The notes: generated from the letters alone by a model not told the origin. A stretch of DNA of 64,000 bases from a virus (IMGVR_UViG_3300022690_000671:1-64000); one strand, 5' to 3'; numbered from the stretch's first letter, positions 8,474 through 18,029 are shown. A program made the numbers and translations.

Positions 8474-8494
8474 ATGGGTTTAAAGGGAGATTCT

Positions 8495-9370
8495 ATGGAA
8501 TTGTATTACATCAAAGCACCCGATACCATGACATTACATGGTCAGGTTTCTCATTATAAGTGGACGAATAATGTAAGTCCACTTCTAAGTTTAATTGAAG
8601 CTCGTCGACTTAATGCTTTTATCGGAGGCGAAATTGTAATGATAGATTTTGGTAGGTTTACTTCGGAAGATCTTGAAAAGATGGTTCGTTATTACGGAAG
8701 CGTTAAATCTTTTTTAGATTCTTTAGGCCCTGATGAAAATATACCGGGATCAGAACAAGATATTAAGGAAGTTACAGAAATTATTACACCTTCTGATGCC
8801 GTAGATGTGCTGAAAAAAATAAAAGAAGATAATCCTCCTGTTGTTTTTAACGTTAATGATAAAGGAGAAATTGACGTTCAGAATGATAAAGACATAGTTA
8901 TCGTTCTTCCTAAAGGTGTTCTTCCTAATGATGTTGTTCTTTCTGAAGAAAGACAGGTAATTATAGAAAGAACTGAGGAAGAGACAAAAAAAGCGGAAGA
9001 AGATGTTCTACGTATGGTGACACAGCCTCGTCCTAGTTTTTATGCTCAAACTATTATTCAAGAGCCGAATCTTCCTGTACATGAACAAAATATTACACTC
9101 GTGATTACTACCCCGATCACGGTTGATAACAATAATAATATTTCCGATCTTAGAGATGTATCTCTGGATTCACTAATTGTTGATCAAATTGCAGCTACGC
9201 GAGGAATCGTTTTTCCATCATATAATACTATGAAAGCAGATCTATCTACTGCGGATAAAGAGATAGAAGGTTTTGATCAACGTAGTCTTCTCGGAGGTAG
9301 TACAAAGACGCAGAGTGTTCGTCGAACGTGGCTTTATCTCCAATTTATCAAAGAACCTGAACTCGTATAA
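8495..9370 (+). CDS. Structural-region protein of unknown function (291 aa)
   Basis: The function is not recognised. The frame is open from an ATG at 8474, but the ATG at 8495 is preceded by AAAGGGAGA at good spacing and is chosen. The N-terminal 80 residues look like a small folded domain. Residues about 157-192 (ERTEEET, then RPSFY and IIQEP) are shared with the frameshifted gene at 5519-5829, so the two genes carry copies of one module. The C-terminal third resembles an adaptor or fibre-attachment segment only in composition. It sits between capsid and fibre-like genes and is likely a virion component. Confidence 0.6.
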   Translation: MELYYIKAPDTMTLHGQVSHYKWTNNVSPLLSLIEARRLNAFIGGEIVMIDFGRFTSEDLEKMVRYYGSVKSFLDSLGPDENIPGSEQDIKEVTEIITPSDAVDVLKKIKEDNPPVVFNVNDKGEIDVQNDKDIVIVLPKGVLPNDVVLSEERQVIIERTEEETKKAEEDVLRMVTQPRPSFYAQTIIQEPNLPVHEQNITLVITTPITVDNNNNISDLRDVSLDSLIVDQIAATRGIVFPSYNTMKADLSTADKEIEGFDQRSLLGGSTKTQSVRRTWLYLQFIKEPELV

Positions 9371-9372
9371 TA

Positions 9373-9771
9373 ATGTCTACTCCATACAAACCTATTGCCA
9401 CAAGAGTTGCTTTAAATGAATCTCTTTTAGGTTCTCCAACTGCCTATCATAAAATAACGATTACTTCAGGACAGACTAAGAGCAATGAAGTTTTGCATCT
9501 AAAGGGACATTCTATTGTGGGTGTTATTTTCGATGATGATGTTGGTGCCTCGGTTACACTTACTGCTAATGTAGGGGTTATAAATGAACTCCCAACAGCA
9601 GATTCACTTGGCCCTCAACCTGAAGGTACATTTAGTGTAGCAATGGCCGATAATACTTCTCCATCTGTAGCACCTGCATCAGGTTTGCCAGGTTGGGAAT
9701 TTGTAGAGTTTGTGGTAAATGCCGATCCTGCTGCCAATATCACATTTTTTATTGTGACAAAAGCACTATAA
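9373..9771 (+). CDS. Small beta-rich virion protein, possible decoration protein
   Basis: 132 aa, predicted all-beta, Thr/Val/Ala-rich, with no charged helices or known motif. Size, composition and position right after the capsid block fit a head decoration or head-fibre anchoring protein. It starts two bases after the previous stop with no Shine-Dalgarno, so translation is likely coupled to the gene before. Confidence 0.5.
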   Translation: MSTPYKPIATRVALNESLLGSPTAYHKITITSGQTKSNEVLHLKGHSIVGVIFDDDVGASVTLTANVGVINELPTADSLGPQPEGTFSVAMADNTSPSVAPASGLPGWEFVEFVVNADPAANITFFIVTKAL

Positions 9772-9775
9772 TAAA

Positions 9776-9931
9776 ATGCCGAATTTCTATCATAGAATGC
9801 TGGGACCCATAAATCTTCTACTTTATCCTTTTGATACATTCGGGATTCCTTCAGGATTATCTGTACTATTGTTACATTCTGGAGGAGGATTACAGTTGCA
9901 TTCAGGTGGTTTTCTTCTTCTTCATCCATAG
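9776..9931 (+). CDS. Small ORF, 51 aa, unknown
   Basis: The ATG at 9776 lies four bases after the preceding stop, and the TAG ends at 9931, twelve bases before the next gene. The product is rich in Leu, His and Gly with a repeated LHSGG motif. It fills an otherwise empty 170-base gap in a tightly packed operon, which supports it being real. The function is unknown. Confidence 0.45.
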   Translation: MPNFYHRMLGPINLLLYPFDTFGIPSGLSVLLLHSGGGLQLHSGGFLLLHP

Positions 9932-9943
9932 ATTACAAAAAAT

Positions 9944-10993
9944 ATGTCTTCTCTACTTCCCGCACTTCCTGCACTTGCTGCATTAACAAGAGGCGATGTA
10001 TTTTTCGTCACGGAAGATCCTGGCGTTACTCCCGCTGATAAGAAAATAAACATCGAGATTCTTTTTGGAAATTTACCAAAACTAGACGACATCGTGTTTC
10101 AATCGGAGGTGGACTCGGCAGTTTTCTTGCAGGTATTCGATACGGCGGGGGCTGTCGTTTTAGCCGTAGATACGGTGAACAAGCGTCTTGGCGTAGGAGT
10201 TTTGCCTACCCAGGCTTTGGATGTTGTGGGAATTGGTAAGTTTTCGAGTGTTGTTGACTGTACATCAGTGCGTCAGGTTGCTAACCCAGGCAACCAGTTT
10301 CAGTTTAGTGCAAGTGAGGTTAGAATGATAGTAGGTAATGCGAACCTGGTTAATAGCAAGTCTACTGCGGTTCAGATAAATCTAACTGAAAATGATGTAG
10401 ATTTTGAGGTTCATTGGGATTCGGGAGTCGCTTTGTTTATGCAAGGATCGACGGGTGACTTGGGAATTGGTACAGTGGCTATGCCATCGGCTGGTGGAGG
10501 TAAGGTACTCGCTTTCGGTGATAATGCAGCCGATCCAACGATGGCTGCGAATACTGCCGGTTTCTACGGCAAAGACGTTTCGGGAACCGTGGAGGCATTC
10601 GCTATCGATGAGGCGGGTAATGCCGCCCAACTCACATCACATCCTCCGGACGCCCCATCGGCGTTTTACCTGCCAGGCGATAGGCTTCCGCCCTATATTC
10701 AAAAGTCTTTTAATATTTATATCGGCATACTCGACTGGCTCCGGCCTGATACGTCAGTACATCAATATGAAACCTTTATTGCCTACAATATGCGTAGATC
10801 GTTTGTCGAGGGGCACCCAGAGTTTATGGTTCAGTATGATTGGACCGAGCAACAGCAGATCCAGGTAGACCGCTCTGAGGCTGTACATGATGCCTGGTCC
10901 TCTGGTGATCAGAAGGGTCCGGAGCCCGAAATATATATTGCTCAGGAGCCGCCCCAGAGTCTTCAGAAGTATGGTATCGCTTTAGAAAATTAA
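9944..10993 (+). CDS. Fibre-like virion protein, copy 1
   Basis: 349 aa, and paralogous to the next gene. The N-terminal 60 residues (LPALPALAALTRGDVFF onward) and the C-terminal 130 residues are nearly the same in both copies, while the middle differs. Repeated fibre-type motifs (VGIG, LDV) and small beta repeats point to a trimeric fibre shaft. The conserved C-terminal domain is rich in aromatic residues (YDWTEQQQIQ). It is likely a head or tail fibre whose conserved N-terminus attaches to the virion. It has no Shine-Dalgarno and begins after an A-rich spacer. Confidence 0.6.
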   Translation: MSSLLPALPALAALTRGDVFFVTEDPGVTPADKKINIEILFGNLPKLDDIVFQSEVDSAVFLQVFDTAGAVVLAVDTVNKRLGVGVLPTQALDVVGIGKFSSVVDCTSVRQVANPGNQFQFSASEVRMIVGNANLVNSKSTAVQINLTENDVDFEVHWDSGVALFMQGSTGDLGIGTVAMPSAGGGKVLAFGDNAADPTMAANTAGFYGKDVSGTVEAFAIDEAGNAAQLTSHPPDAPSAFYLPGDRLPPYIQKSFNIYIGILDWLRPDTSVHQYETFIAYNMRRSFVEGHPEFMVQYDWTEQQQIQVDRSEAVHDAWSSGDQKGPEPEIYIAQEPPQSLQKYGIALEN

Positions 10994-11001
10994 AAAAAAA
11001 T

Positions 11002-12057
11002 ATGGCGTCTTCTCTACTTCCCGCACTTCCCGCACTTGCTGCATTAGCAAGAGGCGATATATTTTTCGTTACGGAAGATCCTGGTGGTGCCCCCACTGAT
11101 AAGAAAATAAACATCGAGACTCTTTTTGGAAATTTACCAAAACTCGACAACATCGTGCTTCAGTCAGAGGTTGATAGCGTAACGTTTCTTCAGGTTCTTG
11201 ACAACGATGGCGGGGTGCCTGTGCTGAACGTCGATACGTTGAATGAACGTGTTGGCATCGGCACGGCAGTACCTTTTCGTCAGCTAGATATTGAAGGGCT
11301 AACAGCCGTCGGTGGTGGGCACATGGCACTAATAACGGGAACGTCAGGGACAGGCGAGACTCTTGGTACGATCTCGTTTGGCAACGCCACTGACAATGCA
11401 CTATCGAGAGTCCGCGCTAGAGCAGACGGCGCGAATGACTCTGGTAAGCTTGAATTAATGACAAAGAACTTGGGCGGGGGATTTATTGTTAGACTAATCA
11501 TCAATTCTGATGGCAACGTCGGCATCGGCTCAATAACTTCACCATCGGCTGGTAGCGGTAAAGTACTTTACGTCGGCGACAATGCCGGAGATCCGACGAT
11601 GGCGGCGAACACCGCAGGTTTCTACGGCAAAGACGTTGCTGGGACTGTGGAGGCATTCGCCATCGATGAGGCGGGTAACGCCGCCCAGCTTACATCGCAT
11701 CCCGAAGATGCTCCACCGCAATATTATCGCGGTGTTACGGAGGATGAGATTCCGTCTTTTATCCGAAAATCATTTAACCTCTACATCGGTAAGATCGAGT
11801 GGTTTCGCTCGGATATTCCGCTCCGCAGCTACGAAACGTTTGCTGCCTACAACACGCGTCACGGTTTTACTGCGAGAGATCCTGGATTTCTAGTTCAGTA
11901 TGACTGGACCGAGCAACAGCAAATCCGGGTAAATCGCTCTGAGGCCGTACATGAGGCTTGGTTTTCTGGTGATCAGACGGACCCGGAGCCTGAAATATAT
12001 ATTGCTCAGGAGCCGCCCCAGAGTCTTCAGGATCGTGGCATCATCTTAGAAAATTAA
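11002..12057 (+). CDS. Fibre-like virion protein, copy 2
   Basis: 351 aa, tandem duplicate of 9944-10993. It has the same N-terminus (extra Ala after Met), the same C-terminal domain and the same LEN ending followed by an identical A-rich spacer. The middle (about residues 95-175) contains the fibre motif INSDGNVGIG, which also occurs before S74-type and other fibre tips, although no S74 peptidase is present. Two related but not identical fibres could form a hetero-oligomer or bind different receptors. Confidence 0.6.
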   Translation: MASSLLPALPALAALARGDIFFVTEDPGGAPTDKKINIETLFGNLPKLDNIVLQSEVDSVTFLQVLDNDGGVPVLNVDTLNERVGIGTAVPFRQLDIEGLTAVGGGHMALITGTSGTGETLGTISFGNATDNALSRVRARADGANDSGKLELMTKNLGGGFIVRLIINSDGNVGIGSITSPSAGSGKVLYVGDNAGDPTMAANTAGFYGKDVAGTVEAFAIDEAGNAAQLTSHPEDAPPQYYRGVTEDEIPSFIRKSFNLYIGKIEWFRSDIPLRSYETFAAYNTRHGFTARDPGFLVQYDWTEQQQIRVNRSEAVHEAWFSGDQTDPEPEIYIAQEPPQSLQDRGIILEN

Positions 12058-12078
12058 AAAAAAACAGAAGGAAATGTC

Positions 12079-12312
12079 ATGAAGAACTCTTTGAAGTTAT
12101 CGGATAAAAATACACAAACGTTTCAAAAATTATTAGCAGAAAGAATACAAATAAGTTTTTCTGCTGTTAGTAATCAAGAAAAAATATATATTTTCTTAGA
12201 AACGGTTTTTAATTTTGAGGATATTGAAATAAGTAGTGTTAGTAATGTGGAACTTGAAGAAAATGTTTTGACTTGGGATACAAGTGATGAAAAGAGTGAT
12301 GAAAGAGAATAA
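12079..12312 (+). CDS. Hypothetical protein, 77 aa
   Basis: Not recognised. It is acidic, especially at the C-terminus, and partly helical, without a membrane segment. It is one of the few late genes with a clear ribosome binding site (AGAAGGAAA, then ATG), so it may be translated independently of the fibre genes on either side. Confidence 0.55.
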   Translation: MKNSLKLSDKNTQTFQKLLAERIQISFSAVSNQEKIYIFLETVFNFEDIEISSVSNVELEENVLTWDTSDEKSDERE

Positions 12313-12334
12313 AATATTTTAATAACGATAGATT

Positions 12335-13033
12335 ATGGCTAATAGCATTTACGACGTACTATCTTATTACCCAGGTACAATGCAAGACAGTGACTTTGTC
12401 TTTGCATTTGAAGCGCCACGTTCTGTAAAATTTACAAGTGGCATCGGATTCGCAGAATTTCCTCCTACCGCCGCAGTAACGCTTCAAATTAATAAAAACG
12501 GATCCAGTGCAGGAACAATAGATATCACTACAGCCGCTGTTTTCACATTTAACCTTACTGGAGGCGAAGTCGTTTTGGCTGATGGTGACAAACTTACGGT
12601 TGAAGCGCCTTCGTCTGGAAATACTGTTTTAGGAAATGTCTCTATTACGTTCCTTGGTCAAGAAAACCCCGATGCAGCAGATGTATCGACGGTGTATGAT
12701 TTTTCGGGATACGCGTCAGAGTTGATCCTCCCTGCCGCAAGAATTATGCAGTGGCTTGTTGGTCAAAATGGTGTAACGGTCAATGGTGGTACTGGGACGG
12801 TAGAAGTAGGATCAAATGCCCCGGTAACATTCAACATAAGAACATTTATAGGAACAACTTTGACAACTGTTGGTATTATTTTGGTTAATGGTACTGTTGT
12901 GACCGTATCTATCAGCAGTTTTAGTCTGAGTCTTGGAAACCTACTTATTATAGAATCTCCTAGCGGCACAACTCCGGTTGATACCACACTTAAAGGTTTG
13001 GCTATAACATTCACAGCAACAAGAACAGCTTAA
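12335..13033 (+). CDS. Two-repeat beta-sandwich fibre protein
   Basis: This 232-aa protein consists of two related beta domains (about residues 4-108 and 119-230). Each begins with a YD-[VF]-S-x-Y type motif, has a central NG turn and ends with L..GD/GN.L.[IV]E.PS. The same domain type appears twice inside the large nozzle-like protein at 21865-25254 (see findings). It is probably a tail fibre or tail-associated adhesin. It starts after an AT-rich spacer with no Shine-Dalgarno. Confidence 0.6.
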   Translation: MANSIYDVLSYYPGTMQDSDFVFAFEAPRSVKFTSGIGFAEFPPTAAVTLQINKNGSSAGTIDITTAAVFTFNLTGGEVVLADGDKLTVEAPSSGNTVLGNVSITFLGQENPDAADVSTVYDFSGYASELILPAARIMQWLVGQNGVTVNGGTGTVEVGSNAPVTFNIRTFIGTTLTTVGIILVNGTVVTVSISSFSLSLGNLLIIESPSGTTPVDTTLKGLAITFTATRTA

Positions 13034-13034
13034 T

Positions 13035-13673
13035 ATGCCACTTGGATCATTACATATTATGCGGAGGGTATTTGATGTCCTTAATCAAAACCTACCTCCA
13101 ACAGTTACGCTTTGTAATGTTCAAGCTGCTGTACCCGGAAGTTGTGGTTTGGATATTAATTTGTGTGATGTGATACCTACCAAGACAACATCATCCATCC
13201 CCCCTGCGTCTGGTGGTCCTCCTGTAATAACAGTGGTTGATGTTGATATAGAACTTGATGTTGTCGCACCTCCAAATAATCCAATTGTGGTTATAGAAGA
13301 TGGTTCGTCTGATCCTAGTCCCTGGCCTGGAGGCACAACTAAGACCATTATTATCCAGGGAACTGAATCTGATGGGAGCCAGGAAATTGCAGATATCTTT
13401 TGGTTCAACAACACGTTTCCTATTGCCCCTGCTTCAGTTCAAGCCCAAGGATTTAGTGGATCCTGGGGAAATATCGCGACTACTGATATATCGGGAGGTT
13501 TAGGTCAAGCATTTAAAAATGTTACCACTGGCTTTACACAGAAACGTTGGGTTGTTACGTTCTTTATCCCTACTGGAACGACAACGGGTGTCTTTACAAT
13601 GGGGACAACCTTTATAGATAATGCAGCGTCTCCTCTAACAACAAATACAACGTTCAGTAGAACAATTACTTAA
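13035..13673 (+). CDS. Beta-rich tail/fibre protein, 212 aa
   Basis: All-beta, Pro/Thr/Gly-rich protein with no recognised family. Proline-rich patches (PPASGGPP) look like linkers. Several cysteines in the first 50 residues also mark the next three proteins (their MPC start). It starts one base after the previous stop. Its place inside the run of fibre genes suggests a minor tail or fibre component. Confidence 0.5.
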   Translation: MPLGSLHIMRRVFDVLNQNLPPTVTLCNVQAAVPGSCGLDINLCDVIPTKTTSSIPPASGGPPVITVVDVDIELDVVAPPNNPIVVIEDGSSDPSPWPGGTTKTIIIQGTESDGSQEIADIFWFNNTFPIAPASVQAQGFSGSWGNIATTDISGGLGQAFKNVTTGFTQKRWVVTFFIPTGTTTGVFTMGTTFIDNAASPLTTNTTFSRTIT

Positions 13674-13676
13674 ACT

Positions 13677-14075
13677 ATGCCCTGCCCAGTACAAGGATCT
13701 CCTATTACAGTAAATCAGAGTGGCCTGACAAAAGTTGGTTTCACTCCTAATATTACAAGCGATATGATTGTAGTGTCAGGACTTGTTGCGCCTACGATTA
13801 GGGTATGGCTGGAGACGATTAAAACACTTACTGGTAGTGAAATAACCCACGGTCTCGGAAGCGGTACAGAGTTTCCTTCGTGGTTAAGTTCACTTGTAGG
13901 AACACCTGTACTTGATGCTGTTCTTAATACCTGGACGGCACCTGTCCAAATTACTATTGATTTTGCTCTTATGGACGAACAAAACACAGATTTTGTGAAT
14001 TTAGGTATTGATGTTGATGACAGTGTTAATAGTATCGTTCAGAAAATAATCTGTGTAGATTTCGTGCAGAACTAG
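13677..14075 (+). CDS. Short member of the MPC fibre family (N-terminal domain only)
   Basis: 132 aa. It starts with MPCPVQG and aligns along its whole length with the first 130 residues of the next two proteins (shared W/TLETIK, GLGSG.EFP.WL, V..VQI.ID and a C-terminal Cys). It lacks the long C-terminal part. It probably provides an attachment domain alone, for instance as a trimer cap or adaptor. It ends with a TAG 13 bases before the next gene. Confidence 0.55.
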   Translation: MPCPVQGSPITVNQSGLTKVGFTPNITSDMIVVSGLVAPTIRVWLETIKTLTGSEITHGLGSGTEFPSWLSSLVGTPVLDAVLNTWTAPVQITIDFALMDEQNTDFVNLGIDVDDSVNSIVQKIICVDFVQN

Positions 14076-14088
14076 ACTAAAAAAATAT

Positions 14089-15333
14089 ATGCCCTGCCCA
14101 ATACAAGGATGCACAGTTACAACAGGTACGGATAATCCTGTTAAAACATTTATCCCTACGTTGCCTGGTGCATTACAGAATCAATTTACTTTAGTCTCAC
14201 CTACAGGTGATGCTTTTCAGAATGTAGCCGTTACATTAGAAACGGTGAAGCAACAACTTATTGCTGAATCTACGGGTTTGGGACTTACGCCTACGTGGAT
14301 TACGTTTGTAATAGTCGATGAGCAGGTTATCGGTAGTAATCGTGTTGCTAATGTACAGATTAGTGTGGACGAAGACGCAATGGAAATTGCATTTCCCTTG
14401 ACCGAGTTTTTAAATATTCAGATTTCGGCGTCCAATGGATCTCAGACAACAATAAAAAGTTTTTGTTATACACCATCTACAGCTACAGATATATTTATTG
14501 TTATTCTGGCTAATGAGTCGAATGATAGATTCTGGACGTTTGATCCTGGGGATCCTGAAAATACGACTAATGAAATAATTCAACTGGGCGACGCAACAAT
14601 TACAGGGCGTCCGGCATATTCTTCAGCAACAGCTAAAATTTATTGGACAGACGAGAAGCCATCTCCTGGAACAATGTCGTTGCAAGAAATAAATGTGGAT
14701 GGTACCTCCCAAGCAGAGGTTGTTTCTATCGCATCAGGTTCATCTAGTGAAGATTCCAACTGTGCAGTAAATGGAGTATTTATAGGATATCATACTACCC
14801 AGAGAAAAGCATCTGTTAATGTCGATGGAACAGATCAACAAACTTGGAGTACGATAAGTAGTGGTTTTATAGATATAGCTCCAGCATTAGATACCCGAGA
14901 ATTCTGGTATGCTTCACTTAGTGGTTCGGATATAATTGAACGCCGCGTTTATGATACTGCGGGTACTATAAAAGAAACTGTCAATACAGGTGTAACTAAT
15001 CCCTCTGATCTTGCATCAGATCCTGCCAATGGAAACGTTTTTTGGATCAATAATGGCACTGATATTATAAATAAGATTGTTTTAGGTGGTGGATCTACTG
15101 CTGTATTCAAAGACGAAAGTGGAGCTAGATTATTCTTAGGTCTTATAGGAGTTTTGGACGGAAAACTTTGGGTCTTTCATGATGATGGGAACGGAGGATC
15201 CGATGTTTGGGTTGGTTCTTATGATCTCGTAACCGCAGTATTTACTGCGGCAGATAATAAACGAATAGATAACATAACTGATTTTTCAGGGAAACAACTT
15301 TTTCCTGGTTCCTCGGCCATATTTAGAGCATAA
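14089..15333 (+). CDS. MPC fibre family protein with beta-propeller-like C-terminus
   Basis: 414 aa. Residues 1-130 are the shared N-terminal domain. Residues about 140-414 contain repeated blades with YWTD-like motifs (AKIYWTDE, GNVFWINNGTD) and LDG/VDG turns, the signature of LDL-receptor-type or NHL-type six-bladed propellers. It is probably a receptor-binding or polysaccharide-binding tail protein. Propeller-tipped phage fibres are uncommon. No catalytic motif was identified. Confidence 0.6.
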   Translation: MPCPIQGCTVTTGTDNPVKTFIPTLPGALQNQFTLVSPTGDAFQNVAVTLETVKQQLIAESTGLGLTPTWITFVIVDEQVIGSNRVANVQISVDEDAMEIAFPLTEFLNIQISASNGSQTTIKSFCYTPSTATDIFIVILANESNDRFWTFDPGDPENTTNEIIQLGDATITGRPAYSSATAKIYWTDEKPSPGTMSLQEINVDGTSQAEVVSIASGSSSEDSNCAVNGVFIGYHTTQRKASVNVDGTDQQTWSTISSGFIDIAPALDTREFWYASLSGSDIIERRVYDTAGTIKETVNTGVTNPSDLASDPANGNVFWINNGTDIINKIVLGGGSTAVFKDESGARLFLGLIGVLDGKLWVFHDDGNGGSDVWVGSYDLVTAVFTAADNKRIDNITDFSGKQLFPGSSAIFRA

Positions 15334-15336
15334 GTT

Positions 15337-17424
15337 ATGCCTTGTATTACACATCCATGCGACGTTGTAGTTGACACTCCAAGTGTTAATCAAACCGTGA
15401 TATTTGTTCCTACACCACCAGGTCAGTTTACATTTTCTGATCCTGACGCGGATACGTTTGTCAATCTTTTGGTATGGATTGCTGCTATTAAATATGTTGC
15501 TGATTCTTCTGATACTATTCTAGGACTAGGCAGCGGCCAGGAATTTCCTACGTGGTTAACATCACAGCTAATCAACGAACAGGTTATACTTGGAGTAAGA
15601 AATGCAAATCTTCAAGTTACAATAGATGAAAGCGGTTTCTCAAGCGGTAAAGCTGTAGAGTTTATTAGAATTGGTGTTAGAATAGGTGATGGTCAAAATC
15701 CAAATATCGATACTGAGTTTTGCTATACGCCGAGTACATTTATTACACCAGGAGCATTTGCCGTATTCGTTGATACAAACGACGACTTGATAATAGCTTC
15801 TAATCTTAACGATATTAACGGAAGTTCGACTATAATCATTAATACAGGAATAGTTGCGGGAAGACCGGGTTTTAATGTTCTGAATGACTTGATTCTTTAT
15901 GGTGTTAGAGACTCGGGAGGTATGCAAGATGTTTTCTCTATCAACAGAGCAGGGGGAGATAAAACTCTTGTCAGAAATTTAGGTGGTTTAGCTGAAGACG
16001 GGTTTGCGCTTGGATCGAAAGATGGGCGCGTTGGTACTACATCCACAAATGGGGTTCAGACGTTTGATCTTGTAGGAGGAGGTAATGTCACAGCCTATGA
16101 AACTATCAATGGTACTAGAACGGGTATGGAAATTACCCAAACTGGAGGAACAGAAGATATTTATTACACGTCGGGTGCTCTTGTCCATAAGGGTCAGAAC
16201 GGATCTTCCGTGGCATCTAAGGATGCTGGGCATGGTAATATTGACGACGGTTACATATTTCATGACGCAACAAATAATGAAGTCATCCTGGTTGCTAATG
16301 GCTTCCTGGTTGTTATGGACGATGCTCTGACTACCATAGCAATTGATGTTCTTCTAACGGCAACAATTGCTGCTCCTCAATGTGTTGGATATGACGACGC
16401 GTCAAGAGTGGCATATGTGTTTGGAGATGATATTGCCAATGCTTCGGCTAAGACTTTGTTTGAGGTAAGTAGAGACGGATTAACAATAACAGCAATATTT
16501 GATGCAACAGCCTCGGCCTTTACTGTCAAACAAAACTCACAGGGCGTCCACGCATTTTTGGTAATATCAGACGGTTGTGTTGCGTCTATTCCTTCCCAAA
16601 TTAGTCAAGAAGGTGGAAATGGAATCGTCTTCTTCGAGGAAAGTGTTGGTCTGCGTTGGTTTACGTTAGATGATCCTACGACCGTTACAACAATTACAGG
16701 AACACCAACGACTGGTATTGCTGCTAATAGCGTATTCTATGACTTTACTAATGATCGCGTCTACTACGTTAGAGCGGGGTCGCTTCGCTATATTAAGAGA
16801 ACTGGTGGGACAGAAATTACGATAGGGGTCGTAACTGGAACTCATACAGGACACGATATTACGAGAAGAGAAGTCTTTGTCGTTGATGATTCAGATGGCG
16901 GCGTTGATGTGTATAACATCGATACAGGTGCGCTTGTGTTATCTGCATTTACTGGAGAGACATCCAAATCTCAACAAGCTATTGAGTATGATCCAACCAC
17001 TGATGATTTTTGGTTGGGCGACAATACAGATGCGACGGACGAAATGCGTATAGGAGACCGACCTGACGCGACAGGTATCGTAGTGGCATTTAATCTCGAC
17101 AGTCAGGGCGGGGCATCCTGCGACGACTTTGCTATTAGTGGTATAAACCGAGAAATTTTCCGTGCTAGGGGAGCATCTATTGTTCGTCATGATGCAATTG
17201 ATACGACGGGCACAGATACCAGTATCAAAACCGGACTTCTTGGAGCCGGGGCCGTAGCTATAATTTTCAATCATGAAGATTCTTTAGTATATTACTCAGA
17301 ACAAGTTGGTGCAGGTGCCGCTTATAATATTCGAAGATTCACTCGAACAGGTACTTCTGATACTTTACTTTACGCTGGAGCATCGACAAATGTCATCTCT
17401 TCTATTTCATTCATTACAGTTTAA
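15337..17424 (+). CDS. Long MPC fibre family protein with propeller-like repeats
   Basis: 695 aa. Residues 1-130 match the two preceding proteins. The remaining 560 residues are all-beta, with repeated units of the form NDRVYYV, DSLVYYSE and GRPGFN-LNDLILY, consistent with one or two beta-propellers. Two or three paralogs side by side suggest a variable receptor-recognition set. The stop codon overlaps the start of the next gene by one base (TAATG). Confidence 0.6.
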   Translation: MPCITHPCDVVVDTPSVNQTVIFVPTPPGQFTFSDPDADTFVNLLVWIAAIKYVADSSDTILGLGSGQEFPTWLTSQLINEQVILGVRNANLQVTIDESGFSSGKAVEFIRIGVRIGDGQNPNIDTEFCYTPSTFITPGAFAVFVDTNDDLIIASNLNDINGSSTIIINTGIVAGRPGFNVLNDLILYGVRDSGGMQDVFSINRAGGDKTLVRNLGGLAEDGFALGSKDGRVGTTSTNGVQTFDLVGGGNVTAYETINGTRTGMEITQTGGTEDIYYTSGALVHKGQNGSSVASKDAGHGNIDDGYIFHDATNNEVILVANGFLVVMDDALTTIAIDVLLTATIAAPQCVGYDDASRVAYVFGDDIANASAKTLFEVSRDGLTITAIFDATASAFTVKQNSQGVHAFLVISDGCVASIPSQISQEGGNGIVFFEESVGLRWFTLDDPTTVTTITGTPTTGIAANSVFYDFTNDRVYYVRAGSLRYIKRTGGTEITIGVVTGTHTGHDITRREVFVVDDSDGGVDVYNIDTGALVLSAFTGETSKSQQAIEYDPTTDDFWLGDNTDATDEMRIGDRPDATGIVVAFNLDSQGGASCDDFAISGINREIFRARGASIVRHDAIDTTGTDTSIKTGLLGAGAVAIIFNHEDSLVYYSEQVGAGAAYNIRRFTRTGTSDTLLYAGASTNVISSISFITV

Positions 17425-18029
17425 TGGCGAACTTAAATAAAGACATATTAGAGACTGAAGTTAGACGCATACTCGACGAGTTTACACTCAGTGGAGAACT
17501 CGTTATTACAAGTGCTGATATGGAGGACGTTGCATCTAGTAACTTTGAATCTATTGATATTGGTAATGAACTCGATAGAGCGGCAAGATGGACCACCTCT
17601 CGTGTAAAGTCTACTCATTTGCCTAATCTTATTGTCGCATCATTAACTGTCCCCTTACGCGCTATACGTCTATTAGGAAGTCGTGTTACTTTTAATAGTT
17701 TAAATGCAAACAGACGAACATTTAACGGCGACCGAAAAATAGAGGTATCTGGTCGAGCAGCGACAGACGCTTTTCCTGTTTATATTTTCGAAGATGTAGA
17801 ATTTGAAATCCGTGGTGTCGCAAAAAATCCTAGTGGCGCAACAGCAGACTGGATTATTTATCCTCTACTTGTAAGTGAACTAACAGATATTTTCAGAAAT
17901 GCAGTTGTACAACGTACTGCTGCAATTCTGTTTTTGGTTCTAGGACAAGCTAGTACGGCTAAGATTGCATTTGAACAAGCTAATGCCGAAATTGAAAGAT
18001 ATCGTTTAATAAATTTACGCTCTACATAA
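17424..18029 (+). CDS. Neck/adaptor-like protein 1
   Basis: 201 aa. It is paralogous to the next gene: both have an N-terminal helical segment, then a conserved SGRAA..FPVY..ED block (about residues 109-125 here), a beta region and a C-terminal helix. This layout resembles the gp4-like head-tail adaptor or tail tubular proteins of short-tailed phages, which bind under the portal. Function is inferred from position and architecture. The start codon overlaps the stop of the preceding fibre gene. Confidence 0.55.
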   Translation: MANLNKDILETEVRRILDEFTLSGELVITSADMEDVASSNFESIDIGNELDRAARWTTSRVKSTHLPNLIVASLTVPLRAIRLLGSRVTFNSLNANRRTFNGDRKIEVSGRAATDAFPVYIFEDVEFEIRGVAKNPSGATADWIIYPLLVSELTDIFRNAVVQRTAAILFLVLGQASTAKIAFEQANAEIERYRLINLRST

